The position numbers and the translations under genes were made by a program. 39,826 nt of DNA, from contig CAZJPG010000013.1 of NCBI GenBank assembly GCA_964547855.1, positions 1 through 39,826 of the forward strand, given 5' to 3'. This document shows positions 24,208-31,130 of the stretch, in pieces; positions within the stretch are counted from its first letter, which is position 1; the number at the start of each line of letters is the position of its first letter. Below the pieces are notes generated by a model. That model did no database searches, was not told the DNA's origin, and saw only the letters and a program-made list of their open reading frames with translations. This stretch comes from JBAZHE01 sp964547855. Its GTDB lineage: Bacteria; Patescibacteriota; Patescibacteriia; Patescibacteriales; WJLG01.

Positions 24208-24236
24208 TTGACAATGTTTTTGGTCGGGAGTAGGCT
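24208..24236 (+). promoter_or_regulatory. Promoter of the radical SAM cluster
   Basis: A perfect TTGACA (24208-24213) is followed after 17 bp by a weak -10, TAGGCT (24231-24236). The weak -10 suggests activator dependence or low activity. Confidence 0.45.
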
Positions 24237-24242
24237 TTAAAG

Positions 24243-24260
24243 AAGTCTTAGAAAAGACTT
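24243..24260 (+). promoter_or_regulatory. Leader hairpin before the radical SAM cluster
   Basis: AAGTCTT-AGAA-AAGACTT is a perfect 7-bp stem with a tetraloop. It falls at the predicted 5' end of the transcript and has no T tract. It may protect or regulate the mRNA. Confidence 0.45.
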
Positions 24261-24306
24261 GTGTTCATTAAAAATAAGCATCATTTAAAACAGGAGGACG
24301 AAAAAG

Positions 24307-25602
24307 ATGCACCGTAAGAAGAATAGTGAAGTGTCGGTATTATTCATTCATACTCCTTGTCCTGACTTGGACGAGGACCGCCTTGAGCCTCCATTGGGCA
24401 TTCTTTATTTGGCTACGCTTATTTCCTTGGAAGGCTTCAACTGTCGTATTTGTGATCTTTCTGGTGTAAAAGAGGAGGACTGGGAATCGAAGTTGAGTTA
24501 TGCTGATGTTTATGCTTTCTCGACTTATTCTGTCAATTTTCATTTAACCAAAAAGATTGTGCGTTTGGCGAAAAGTATTAATCCGAAAGCGACGACTATC
24601 GCTGGCGGACCACATGTCAGTGCTGACCCGTTGGACAGTAAGAGGTTCTTCAACGTAGTCATTGTTGGTGAGGGAGAGAGACGAATGTTGGAGATCATGC
24701 ATGCTATAACCAGAGGAGAAAGGTTTAGTCGGTCTATATATGTGGGCCACCCGGTCCAGGATTTGGATTCTCTGCCTTTTCCTAATTATGATTTGGCAGA
24801 TATTGATTCGTATACTCGCCGAGTCGAAGGACATAGAAGTATAAGCATGATAACTTCGAGAGGTTGTCCCTTTAATTGCGCGTTTTGCAACAGCCGAATA
24901 TTCTCTCGGGGAGAACTCAGATTGCGTTCACCGGAAAAAGTTGTCGAAGAGATCAAGCTGCTCAAAGCTAAATATGATACTGATTATTTTCGTTTTGGCG
25001 ATGATCTGTTTACATTTAGCCCGGCACGTACGATCGAAATGTGCAGAGCCATAGAGCCGTTGGGTATAAGGTATCGGGTATTTGCCCGAGCCTCAAGCTT
25101 GACGCCAGAGGCTTGTGCCGCTTTATATAAGAGCGGTTGTCGTCATGTGGCCGTTGGAGTGGAGAGTATGTCGGCGACCATGCTGACCAAGATGTATAAG
25201 CGTTCGACTCCGGAGCAAAATCGTATTGGTCTTCATAACGCCAAGGCGGCCGGATTAACGGTTCGTATCTATCTGCTCGTCGGTTTTCCTGGTGAGACAG
25301 ATGAAACTTTCGAGGAGGGTTTAAAGGCCATTAAAGAATGCGAATTCGATGAGTTCGTAGTCTATCCTTTCATACCTTATCCTGGAACTGGCGTTTGGTC
25401 GCAGCCATATCTCTGGAATTGCGAAATAGATCGAGACATATCGAAATATGTTCAGGTGGGGAAAGAGCGAAAGACGTGCTTTGCCGTCACTATGCTCGAT
25501 GGAAGCTTTACTCCCAAGAAAGTCGAAGAATGGCGAGCTCGTATGATAAAAGAATTAGAAGCTAAAACAAAATGGGCAGGATTTTCTCTGCCTACGAAGT
25601 AA
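24307..25602 (+). CDS. B12-binding-domain radical SAM enzyme
   Basis: This 431-residue protein has an N-terminal Rossmann-like cobalamin-binding-type domain (about 8-140: PPLGILYLATLI, TTIAGGPHVSADP, VIVGEGE). A radical SAM domain follows with Cys187, Cys191 and Cys194 in SRGCPFNCAFCNSR and the later VGVESMS and LLVGFPGETDETFEEG blocks. This is the layout of the BchE/P-methylase/hopanoid-methylase group. The DxHxxG motif for base-off cobalamin is not seen in the first domain, as in many members, so true B12 use is uncertain. It is the first gene of the cluster, with AGGAGG before the ATG. Methylation, ring rearrangement or oxidative chemistry are all possible. Confidence 0.9.
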   Translation: MHRKKNSEVSVLFIHTPCPDLDEDRLEPPLGILYLATLISLEGFNCRICDLSGVKEEDWESKLSYADVYAFSTYSVNFHLTKKIVRLAKSINPKATTIAGGPHVSADPLDSKRFFNVVIVGEGERRMLEIMHAITRGERFSRSIYVGHPVQDLDSLPFPNYDLADIDSYTRRVEGHRSISMITSRGCPFNCAFCNSRIFSRGELRLRSPEKVVEEIKLLKAKYDTDYFRFGDDLFTFSPARTIEMCRAIEPLGIRYRVFARASSLTPEACAALYKSGCRHVAVGVESMSATMLTKMYKRSTPEQNRIGLHNAKAAGLTVRIYLLVGFPGETDETFEEGLKAIKECEFDEFVVYPFIPYPGTGVWSQPYLWNCEIDRDISKYVQVGKERKTCFAVTMLDGSFTPKKVEEWRARMIKELEAKTKWAGFSLPTK

Positions 25603-25612
25603 AGGAGTGGTC

Positions 25613-26611
25613 ATGAAAGAGAAAGATGGAGTCGTCTTCGGATTTCAATCGGAGCGGGAAAAGATATTTCCGCCATTAGTCCAGATCGCTTTGATCCACT
25701 ACATCTGCAATAGCAGTTGTATCCATTGTCCAGTCGGTCAGTATAAACGCGGCTTGATGGGGCGAGACGGAAGGGGAGAGTTCGATCCGAAGAAAGAGAG
25801 TTTTTTCCCTTTTGAATTGTTTTGCAAGATAGCTGATGAAATGGGTAAATATCCATGGTCGATCTTGCGTTTTCACGCACGGGGAGAGCCGTTATTACAT
25901 CCTCACTATGTCGATATGGTCGAGTATGCCAAAAAGGTCGGAGTCGGCACGTTGACGAGTTTTACTAACGTCATATTGCTTAATGGTGATATGGCCGAGA
26001 GATTACTCGATGCTGGTATAGACCTGTTGGAGTTGAGTGTCGACATGGCTACAGAGGCGGCGTACAAAGAGGTGCGCGGTACCGATAATTTCCGTAAAGT
26101 CGTGGCTAATGCCGAGGAGTTGATCAGGCGTCGAAACGCTCGTGGGAGCGGATGTAGGACGCGAATTATCGTCTCAGCCGTCGATTCTCCGCAATTCCAG
26201 CCGGAAAAAGAGGCTTTTCTGTCTTATTGGAGAGAAAGAGCCGATGAGGCGATCGTGCGCCCGTATCATACTTATGGCGGGCGTTTAAAACCGCCTGTCT
26301 CTGATAAGGTCGATGTTGTGCCTTGTGCGCAATTATGGACCAGATTTTCGATCAATCCTTGGGGCGGCGTCAATGCTTGTTTCAATGATTGGGCGGATAT
26401 CGATATGGTGGGAGACCTGAATGACCCAAGTTCGTCCATTGCGTCAATTTGGCGCGGCGAGAAATTCGAAGGGATCAGAGAAAAAGCCTTGGCCGACCGC
26501 TGCGATCTTTCTTGTTGTGGTAATTGCTTGGCTACGATCAGTGGTTGGAATTACAGTTACCAGCTCTTGATAAGTAAACTCAAATCACGTGAACCGAACA
26601 GAAATTTGTAG
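25613..26611 (+). CDS. Radical SAM/SPASM-type enzyme 2
   Basis: This is 332 residues from the ATG at 25613, which follows AAGGAG with 5-nt spacing. Cys32, Cys36 and Cys39 (ICNSSCIHCP) bind the radical SAM cluster. The barrel includes HARGEPLLHP and LELSVDMATEAAYKEVRG. The C-terminal part has a SPASM/twitch-like Cys set: VPCAQLWTRFSINPWGGVNAC and later CDLSCCGNC. Such enzymes modify peptides, sugars or other small molecules. It starts 10 nt after the preceding stop, so they are in one operon. The substrate is unknown. Confidence 0.9.
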   Translation: MKEKDGVVFGFQSEREKIFPPLVQIALIHYICNSSCIHCPVGQYKRGLMGRDGRGEFDPKKESFFPFELFCKIADEMGKYPWSILRFHARGEPLLHPHYVDMVEYAKKVGVGTLTSFTNVILLNGDMAERLLDAGIDLLELSVDMATEAAYKEVRGTDNFRKVVANAEELIRRRNARGSGCRTRIIVSAVDSPQFQPEKEAFLSYWRERADEAIVRPYHTYGGRLKPPVSDKVDVVPCAQLWTRFSINPWGGVNACFNDWADIDMVGDLNDPSSSIASIWRGEKFEGIREKALADRCDLSCCGNCLATISGWNYSYQLLISKLKSREPNRNL

Positions 26612-26622
26612 GAGGTGTTTCT

Positions 26623-28044
26623 ATGGAGAGAGCGCGTTTTACTTTGCGCAAAGAAAATATGACCTATGCGGACGGAAGTCCTTGTGGTGGTATTTTGCAT
26701 GATACTAAGAAGTTATTCTGTCACACTCTTTCTCCGTCTATCTATTCTTTTTTGAAGATGGTGGCGGAAGGCGGTAGCAGTGGCAGCGTCCCAGGCCTTA
26801 ACTGGTCAAAGGGTTATCCTTTTGTCTTTTCGCTTCACGATGAGGCGAAGCTCAATGAGCTTAGCAAGACGGATGCAGTCAAATTGCTCGGCGGTGGTTA
26901 TTCTTTTACGGCTCCTGTCAGGGTTGTTGAGAATGCGATCGTTCCACAACATTGCCTGTCTATGCCCTTAAGGGTCTATCACACAATGACTCGTCGTTGT
27001 AACCTTGCTTGTCCGCAGTGTTTGGTCGCTAGTCATAGCGATTTCGAAGAAGATCGGATGTCTACGGAACAGTCCAAGGAATTACTTAACCGGTTTTACG
27101 AGCTAGGAGTGCCGGAATGGCGCTTCACTGGTGGTGAGCCGACTTTCTGTGATGATTTTTTTGAACTGGCCTTTTATGCCAAAAGACTGGGGATGGCTTT
27201 AATGCTCAACAGCAATGGTTGTTGGAATCAGGACATCATGGACGAAGTGCTTGATGTCGGTTTCAATGAGATCATCATCAGTCTTGAAGGTAATGAAGCT
27301 GTGAACGACAGTCGTCGCAGTGAGGGGTCGTATAAAAGGATCATGAGGACATTGAATGGCTTAGCGGATTACAACAGTTTTGTGCGAAGTGAATCGCCGG
27401 AAAAAGTGATTCGAGTCACCATTAATATGACCGTCGCTCGTGACAATTTCGATCAAGTGCCTTATGTCATTCATCTGGCGGCCGAAAGGGGATTTAACAC
27501 CAATTTCGTGCCACTAAGGCCCTATGGCCGCTCTCTGGAAGGATTAAGGGATCAGATGTTGTCGACCGAGGAATTCATGGAGCTGGGACGTTTAGCGCAG
27601 GATTTGCGCGAAGAACCGGCCATTAAAGCTTCTGGTATCAAGATCATCCATAAAAACATGGATCTTTTTTGTCCGGATTATCCCGACAGGTCCAGCGAGC
27701 CGTGGCCATTCTCTTATGGCGACTGTGGTGCGCTAACGACAGGGTGGGGTGTCGGTCCAGATGGTCGAGCGAATGCCTGTTCATTCTTGATGAGCGATCC
27801 TTACTTTGTTAGCGACAGACCTCTTTATGAGAGCGATGTCGATATTCAAGGTGTTTGGATTGGCGAGAAGATGGAGCATTTTCGCAATGCCAAGAAAGTT
27901 TCTTGTAACACTGGTTGCAAGTTCTATCACAAGCAGTGCGAGGGCATGTGCCGGGCCATGGTCTTGGCTAACGGTGGTAAGATCGAGAATGGCAAACTTG
28001 TCGGTCGCGATCCTTATTGCTTCCGGCATTTGATGCCAAAATGA
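26623..28044 (+). CDS. Radical SAM/SPASM enzyme 3 with N-terminal accessory domain
   Basis: This is a 473-residue protein. Residues 1-110 form a separate domain before the barrel. Its position and pattern (GGILHDTKKLFCHTLSPSIY and following residues) recall PqqD-like peptide-recognition domains, but the match is weak. Cys126, Cys130 and Cys133 (RRCNLACPQC) bind the cluster, and the barrel has RFTGGEPTFC and IIISLEGNEAVND. The SPASM end carries CGALTTGWGVGPDGRANAC, then CNTGCKFYHKQCEGMC and DPYCFRH, enough Cys for two auxiliary Fe-S clusters. AGGAGG precedes the start. A strong hairpin after the gene may limit read-through to the next three genes. Confidence 0.92.
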   Translation: MERARFTLRKENMTYADGSPCGGILHDTKKLFCHTLSPSIYSFLKMVAEGGSSGSVPGLNWSKGYPFVFSLHDEAKLNELSKTDAVKLLGGGYSFTAPVRVVENAIVPQHCLSMPLRVYHTMTRRCNLACPQCLVASHSDFEEDRMSTEQSKELLNRFYELGVPEWRFTGGEPTFCDDFFELAFYAKRLGMALMLNSNGCWNQDIMDEVLDVGFNEIIISLEGNEAVNDSRRSEGSYKRIMRTLNGLADYNSFVRSESPEKVIRVTINMTVARDNFDQVPYVIHLAAERGFNTNFVPLRPYGRSLEGLRDQMLSTEEFMELGRLAQDLREEPAIKASGIKIIHKNMDLFCPDYPDRSSEPWPFSYGDCGALTTGWGVGPDGRANACSFLMSDPYFVSDRPLYESDVDIQGVWIGEKMEHFRNAKKVSCNTGCKFYHKQCEGMCRAMVLANGGKIENGKLVGRDPYCFRHLMPK

Positions 28045-28060
28045 TGTTTATTCAATAGTT

Positions 28061-28103
28061 GTGCGTTGGACAAGAATTATTTTCTTGCCCAACGCACATT
28101 TTA
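28061..28103 (+). terminator. Strong internal hairpin within the radical SAM cluster
   Basis: GTGCGTTGG and CCAACGCAC plus CAAGAA/TTCTTG form about 15 bp with one mismatch around a 5-nt loop, followed by ATTTTAAATATTTT. The T tract is modest, so it may be a partial terminator or attenuator between the first three and last three genes. Confidence 0.65.
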
Positions 28104-28196
28104 AATATTTTCAAGATTCAGCTTAGATATTTTTTAAAGATGAGCCTTGAGGATGTTTAAGAGTAGTTGTTCATTACAAAAAAAGGAGAAAATGTC

Positions 28197-29120
28197 ATGA
28201 AAGAAGAGCAAGGATCTTTACGTGAGATTTGGTTTAGAAAATTCGGCCAGGATTGGTTGAATGATTTTCGTATGACCAAACGGGTTTATTTTTTAGATAA
28301 GCCTTGGTTCATGAATGGTATTTATTCCAAATCGTTCCATGATTGGAGTCGCAATAATTTGAGAGGTGTCTATCAGGAACCCGGTTGTTTCATCTGCGCC
28401 GAACATGATGAATTTCATGTTTTGGAAAAAGTCACTGACATAGGCAATATAGACGTTTATTACAACGTTAAGTTTGTCGCTCCTTGTCATTTTTTGGCTT
28501 GCCCCAAGGAACATCGAGAGAATCCGACCGGGGAGGATATAATTAATCTGTCATGTTTTTCAGAGGACAATGATTTGGCAGTGTTTTGCAACCTTAAAGA
28601 TTCCGGCGCTAGTTATCCTCGTCATGTTCATTACCAACCACTATCCGATGAAGGCGAGGAGACAATGAACTCTTCTGTGCTTCCCTTGATAAGATCGCCT
28701 GAGTCGACGATATTGCCGGTAAAAACAATGCCTTTTTCAAAAGTGTTCAGTGTCAGGGATGTTACCTTGAATGTGGTTGATTGGCCGATAGCGACGTATT
28801 TTTGGGAGTTCGAGGGCGAGAGAGGACGGGCCATTGCGTCCGTTGCCGCCAGTTTAGCCCCGAAACCCTATAATCTTATGATTAGCGGCCGAAGGATATA
28901 TGTCTTCGGACGCAAGGCTAGTCGTTCAAAGTCTCTGGGTGATTTTAAAGTCGCGACGGCAGAGGTCTGCGGTTGTTTCTTTTGTCGAGAAAGAGAGCAA
29001 TTCAACGATCTTACAAGCGAGAGGATACTTATTGGATTCAGTGAGACTTGCTTGATGACGGAACAAGAAAGGATGGGCTTTGAAGAATGCCTAATAAACA
29101 AGACTAAGGAGGTTAGTTGA
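28197..29120 (+). CDS. GalT/Ap4A-phosphorylase-like HIT-fold protein
   Basis: This is 307 residues from the ATG at 28197, which follows AAAGGAG. CNLKDSGASYPRHVHYQPL (131-149) matches the N-GAS--H-H-Q motif of GalT and Ap4A phosphorylase, where the central His forms a nucleotidyl-enzyme intermediate (here His143 or His145). CFIC (64-67) and CGCFFC (258-263) could form zinc sites. KPYNLMISGRRIYVFGRK (223-240) resembles the C-terminal part of this branch. The reaction would be nucleotide transfer or phosphorolysis of a nucleoside diphosphate compound. Lying between radical SAM genes, it may activate or release a nucleotide-linked substrate. That role is inferred. Confidence 0.7.
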   Translation: MKEEQGSLREIWFRKFGQDWLNDFRMTKRVYFLDKPWFMNGIYSKSFHDWSRNNLRGVYQEPGCFICAEHDEFHVLEKVTDIGNIDVYYNVKFVAPCHFLACPKEHRENPTGEDIINLSCFSEDNDLAVFCNLKDSGASYPRHVHYQPLSDEGEETMNSSVLPLIRSPESTILPVKTMPFSKVFSVRDVTLNVVDWPIATYFWEFEGERGRAIASVAASLAPKPYNLMISGRRIYVFGRKASRSKSLGDFKVATAEVCGCFFCREREQFNDLTSERILIGFSETCLMTEQERMGFEECLINKTKEVS

Positions 29121-30397
29121 TGAAAAGACATTTGATAAGAAAAGAATTGGTTGGCGCGTCTTTTTTCGATCGCCAGACTCGATGGTTCTCACCATTATCA
29201 GAAGATGAATTATCATCTATTTTGTCCGGTCCATCTTTTGTGCCGGACAAGTATTTGGAAAAAGGATTCTATTCGTCATTAGGAGAAGCTGATTTCAGTA
29301 TAGTTCGTCCGCCGGTGATGTTCTCGGATCCTGTGGCCGATGCTTGTGTGGTGTCTCCGAATCGTTTGTATCTGGAGTTGACTCGTGCTTGTAATTTGCG
29401 ATGCCGTACTTGTTATAATGCCTCAGGAAGGCCGTTGCCGAATGAAATGACCACGGAGCAATGGTGTGATCTGTTAGAGCGTATGGCCGAGATTGGTGTC
29501 TTTGAGGCAAGATTCACTGGCGGCGAGGCCGTCCTTAAACCGGGATTTTTCATAATACTCGAAAAAGCTCTGGAGCTCGGCTTCTATGTTAGCCTGGCGA
29601 CGAACGGTGTTTGGGGTCAGGGTTTAAGGGATAAGGTCTTTAGCTATAAGATAGACGACTTGATCGTCTCACTTGATGGTCCGGAAAGAATAAACGATGC
29701 CTTGCGCGTCGGCGGTAGTTTTCGGGAGACCTTACTTACGATCAGGCAGGCCAAAGAAGCTGGTATACCAAAAGTTCGGATGAATACCGTTCTATCTCGT
29801 GAGAGTTGGCGGCACGTCGAGGAATTGTTCGCAGTGGCTCGTGATTATGATCTATTGCTGATAGATTTCATTCATCCGCGCCCCTTTGGTCGTGGCAAGA
29901 GTGAAGATGCAAGATCGATAATGATGAGTCCAGAGGAGATGCTTGCCTTTAATCGTCTGGCCGCTGATTTGCGAGAGAAATACCCGACGGTCAAAATCGT
30001 GATGGATTTCGACTTGTTTGCCACTAAAGAGATACCGAAGCATCCGATCGTTCCCCGTATTCATGCGTGTCCGGCCGGTCGCGAATTCGCTTTTGTGAAC
30101 CCGCAGGGGTATGTCTTTCCTTGCAGTGTCGCTCCGGTAGACGATATCGGCCTAATGAGTGAAAAGGAACGGGAGCGTTTTTTGGCTGGTAATGTCCTTA
30201 AAGACGATATTTTGTCTGTTTGGCAGACTTCGTCGGTTTGGAAGCCTTTTCGTCGTTTGAGTACGTGTAAGCCGGCTAAATGTTTCTCTTGCTCTGCTTG
30301 GGGCAAGAAATGTTTTGGTACTTGCCCGTTCGGCTCTTATTATGAAAATGGCGATCTGGCCGGAGAAGATCCTTATTGTTATTCACATTTGCTTTGA
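29120..30397 (+). CDS. Radical SAM/SPASM enzyme 4 with N-terminal accessory domain
   Basis: This is 425 residues from the ATG at 29120, which shares its A with the preceding TGA. AAGGAGG lies 7 nt upstream, so it is translationally coupled to the HIT-fold gene. The N-terminal 80 residues (GASFFDRQTRWFSPLSEDEL and following residues) form an extra domain like that of enzyme 3. Cys91, Cys95 and Cys98 (RACNLRCRTCYN) bind the cluster, and RFTGGEAVLKPGF and IVSLDGPERINDALR are the barrel motifs. The SPASM end has CPAGREFAFVNPQGYVFPC, CKPAKCFSC, KKCFGTC and DPYCYSH. It resembles enzyme 3 in architecture and may act in sequence with it. Confidence 0.92.
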   Translation: MKRHLIRKELVGASFFDRQTRWFSPLSEDELSSILSGPSFVPDKYLEKGFYSSLGEADFSIVRPPVMFSDPVADACVVSPNRLYLELTRACNLRCRTCYNASGRPLPNEMTTEQWCDLLERMAEIGVFEARFTGGEAVLKPGFFIILEKALELGFYVSLATNGVWGQGLRDKVFSYKIDDLIVSLDGPERINDALRVGGSFRETLLTIRQAKEAGIPKVRMNTVLSRESWRHVEELFAVARDYDLLLIDFIHPRPFGRGKSEDARSIMMSPEEMLAFNRLAADLREKYPTVKIVMDFDLFATKEIPKHPIVPRIHACPAGREFAFVNPQGYVFPCSVAPVDDIGLMSEKERERFLAGNVLKDDILSVWQTSSVWKPFRRLSTCKPAKCFSCSAWGKKCFGTCPFGSYYENGDLAGEDPYCYSHLL

Positions 30398-30415
30398 GCA
30401 AGATGGAGGTTTTAA

Positions 30416-31012
30416 ATGATCGATTGGGAATGGCTTCTAGAGAGATCGCGCCCAGTCTTCGATGGGTTTGTAAGATTAGAACCGAAGAAGTGGGGTTCGC
30501 TTGGTACGACCTTGGAGTTGGCCGCTGAGACGGGCAAATTGGCTCGCGCCATAACCATCTTTGAAGGCTACCGTCATGGGCGTCGATCAAGGCATGATCT
30601 GGCCGACGAGCTCTCTGATATACTCTTCGTGCTGTGTAGATTTGTCTATGATCGTGATTTGAAAATAACCGGTATCCTTCCTTATGGAGTCTTTAATGGA
30701 CCGGAAAGCGCGATCTTTCAGATGAATCACGGTATTCAGAGGATATATTACGATTTGTGCGGTGGCGAAGGGCTTGATTTATTAAGTCATATAGAGAGTG
30801 TGGCCGCTGGAGTGAGGTGGTTAGCCGAGTATTACAAGATAGATTTGAAGTTGGCCCACGAAGAAGAGATGCGGCTAGCTTCGGATTATCAGCGCATTTT
30901 CTTTTCTTCTAATGGCATAAAAAAGACCGGCAATAAGCTGGATAAGCTCTTTCGTAAGGTGTTGTGGTATTTGGCTATGAGGCGCCATGTAAAAGCGCTG
31001 GACAGTCATTGA
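30416..31012 (+). CDS. MazG-like nucleotide pyrophosphohydrolase
   Basis: This 198-residue all-helical protein has LELAAETGKLARAI (33-46) and DLADELSDILFVL (61-73), which correspond to the EExxE and ExxD metal motifs of MazG/dUTPase-like enzymes (Glu34, Glu38, Glu65, Asp68). MazG-type enzymes hydrolyse NTPs or dNTPs to monophosphate and pyrophosphate. The second half (about 105-150) has a similar helical pattern but lacks a full metal motif. GGAGG precedes the ATG. It is the last gene of the cluster. A nucleotide-cleaving enzyme next to a nucleotidyltransferase-like protein hints that a nucleotide is part of the pathway. Confidence 0.75.
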   Translation: MIDWEWLLERSRPVFDGFVRLEPKKWGSLGTTLELAAETGKLARAITIFEGYRHGRRSRHDLADELSDILFVLCRFVYDRDLKITGILPYGVFNGPESAIFQMNHGIQRIYYDLCGGEGLDLLSHIESVAAGVRWLAEYYKIDLKLAHEEEMRLASDYQRIFFSSNGIKKTGNKLDKLFRKVLWYLAMRRHVKALDSH

Positions 31013-31021
31013 TCTGATGAG

Positions 31022-31051
31022 CTCCCTTCCCTTTTGGGCGGGGAGTTTTTA
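31022..31051 (+). terminator. Terminator of the radical SAM cluster
   Basis: CTCCC and GGGAG, with inner CCC/GGG separated by a 2x2 internal loop, surround TTTT. T5 follows. Confidence 0.7.
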
Positions 31052-31053
31052 AT

Positions 31054-31082
31054 TTGACAAAGTTTGTTTTTGTAGTTAATTT
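31054..31082 (+). promoter_or_regulatory. Promoter of asd
   Basis: TTGACA (31054-31059) and TAATTT (31077-31082) have a 17-bp spacer. The leader of about 45 nt carries AAAGGAAGG before the ATG. Confidence 0.6.
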
Positions 31083-31130
31083 TATGTTTCGCACTTTTAA
31101 ACCAAGAATATAAGAAGAAAGGAAGGTTTT

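Noticed and set aside
28167..28196. TTG start adding ten residues to the HIT-fold protein
   Set aside because: AAAGGAG lies inside this stretch at the right distance for the ATG at 28197.
24098..31130. A RiPP precursor peptide within the radical SAM cluster
   Set aside because: The gaps hold only frames of fewer than ten codons; none looks like a leader-core peptide.
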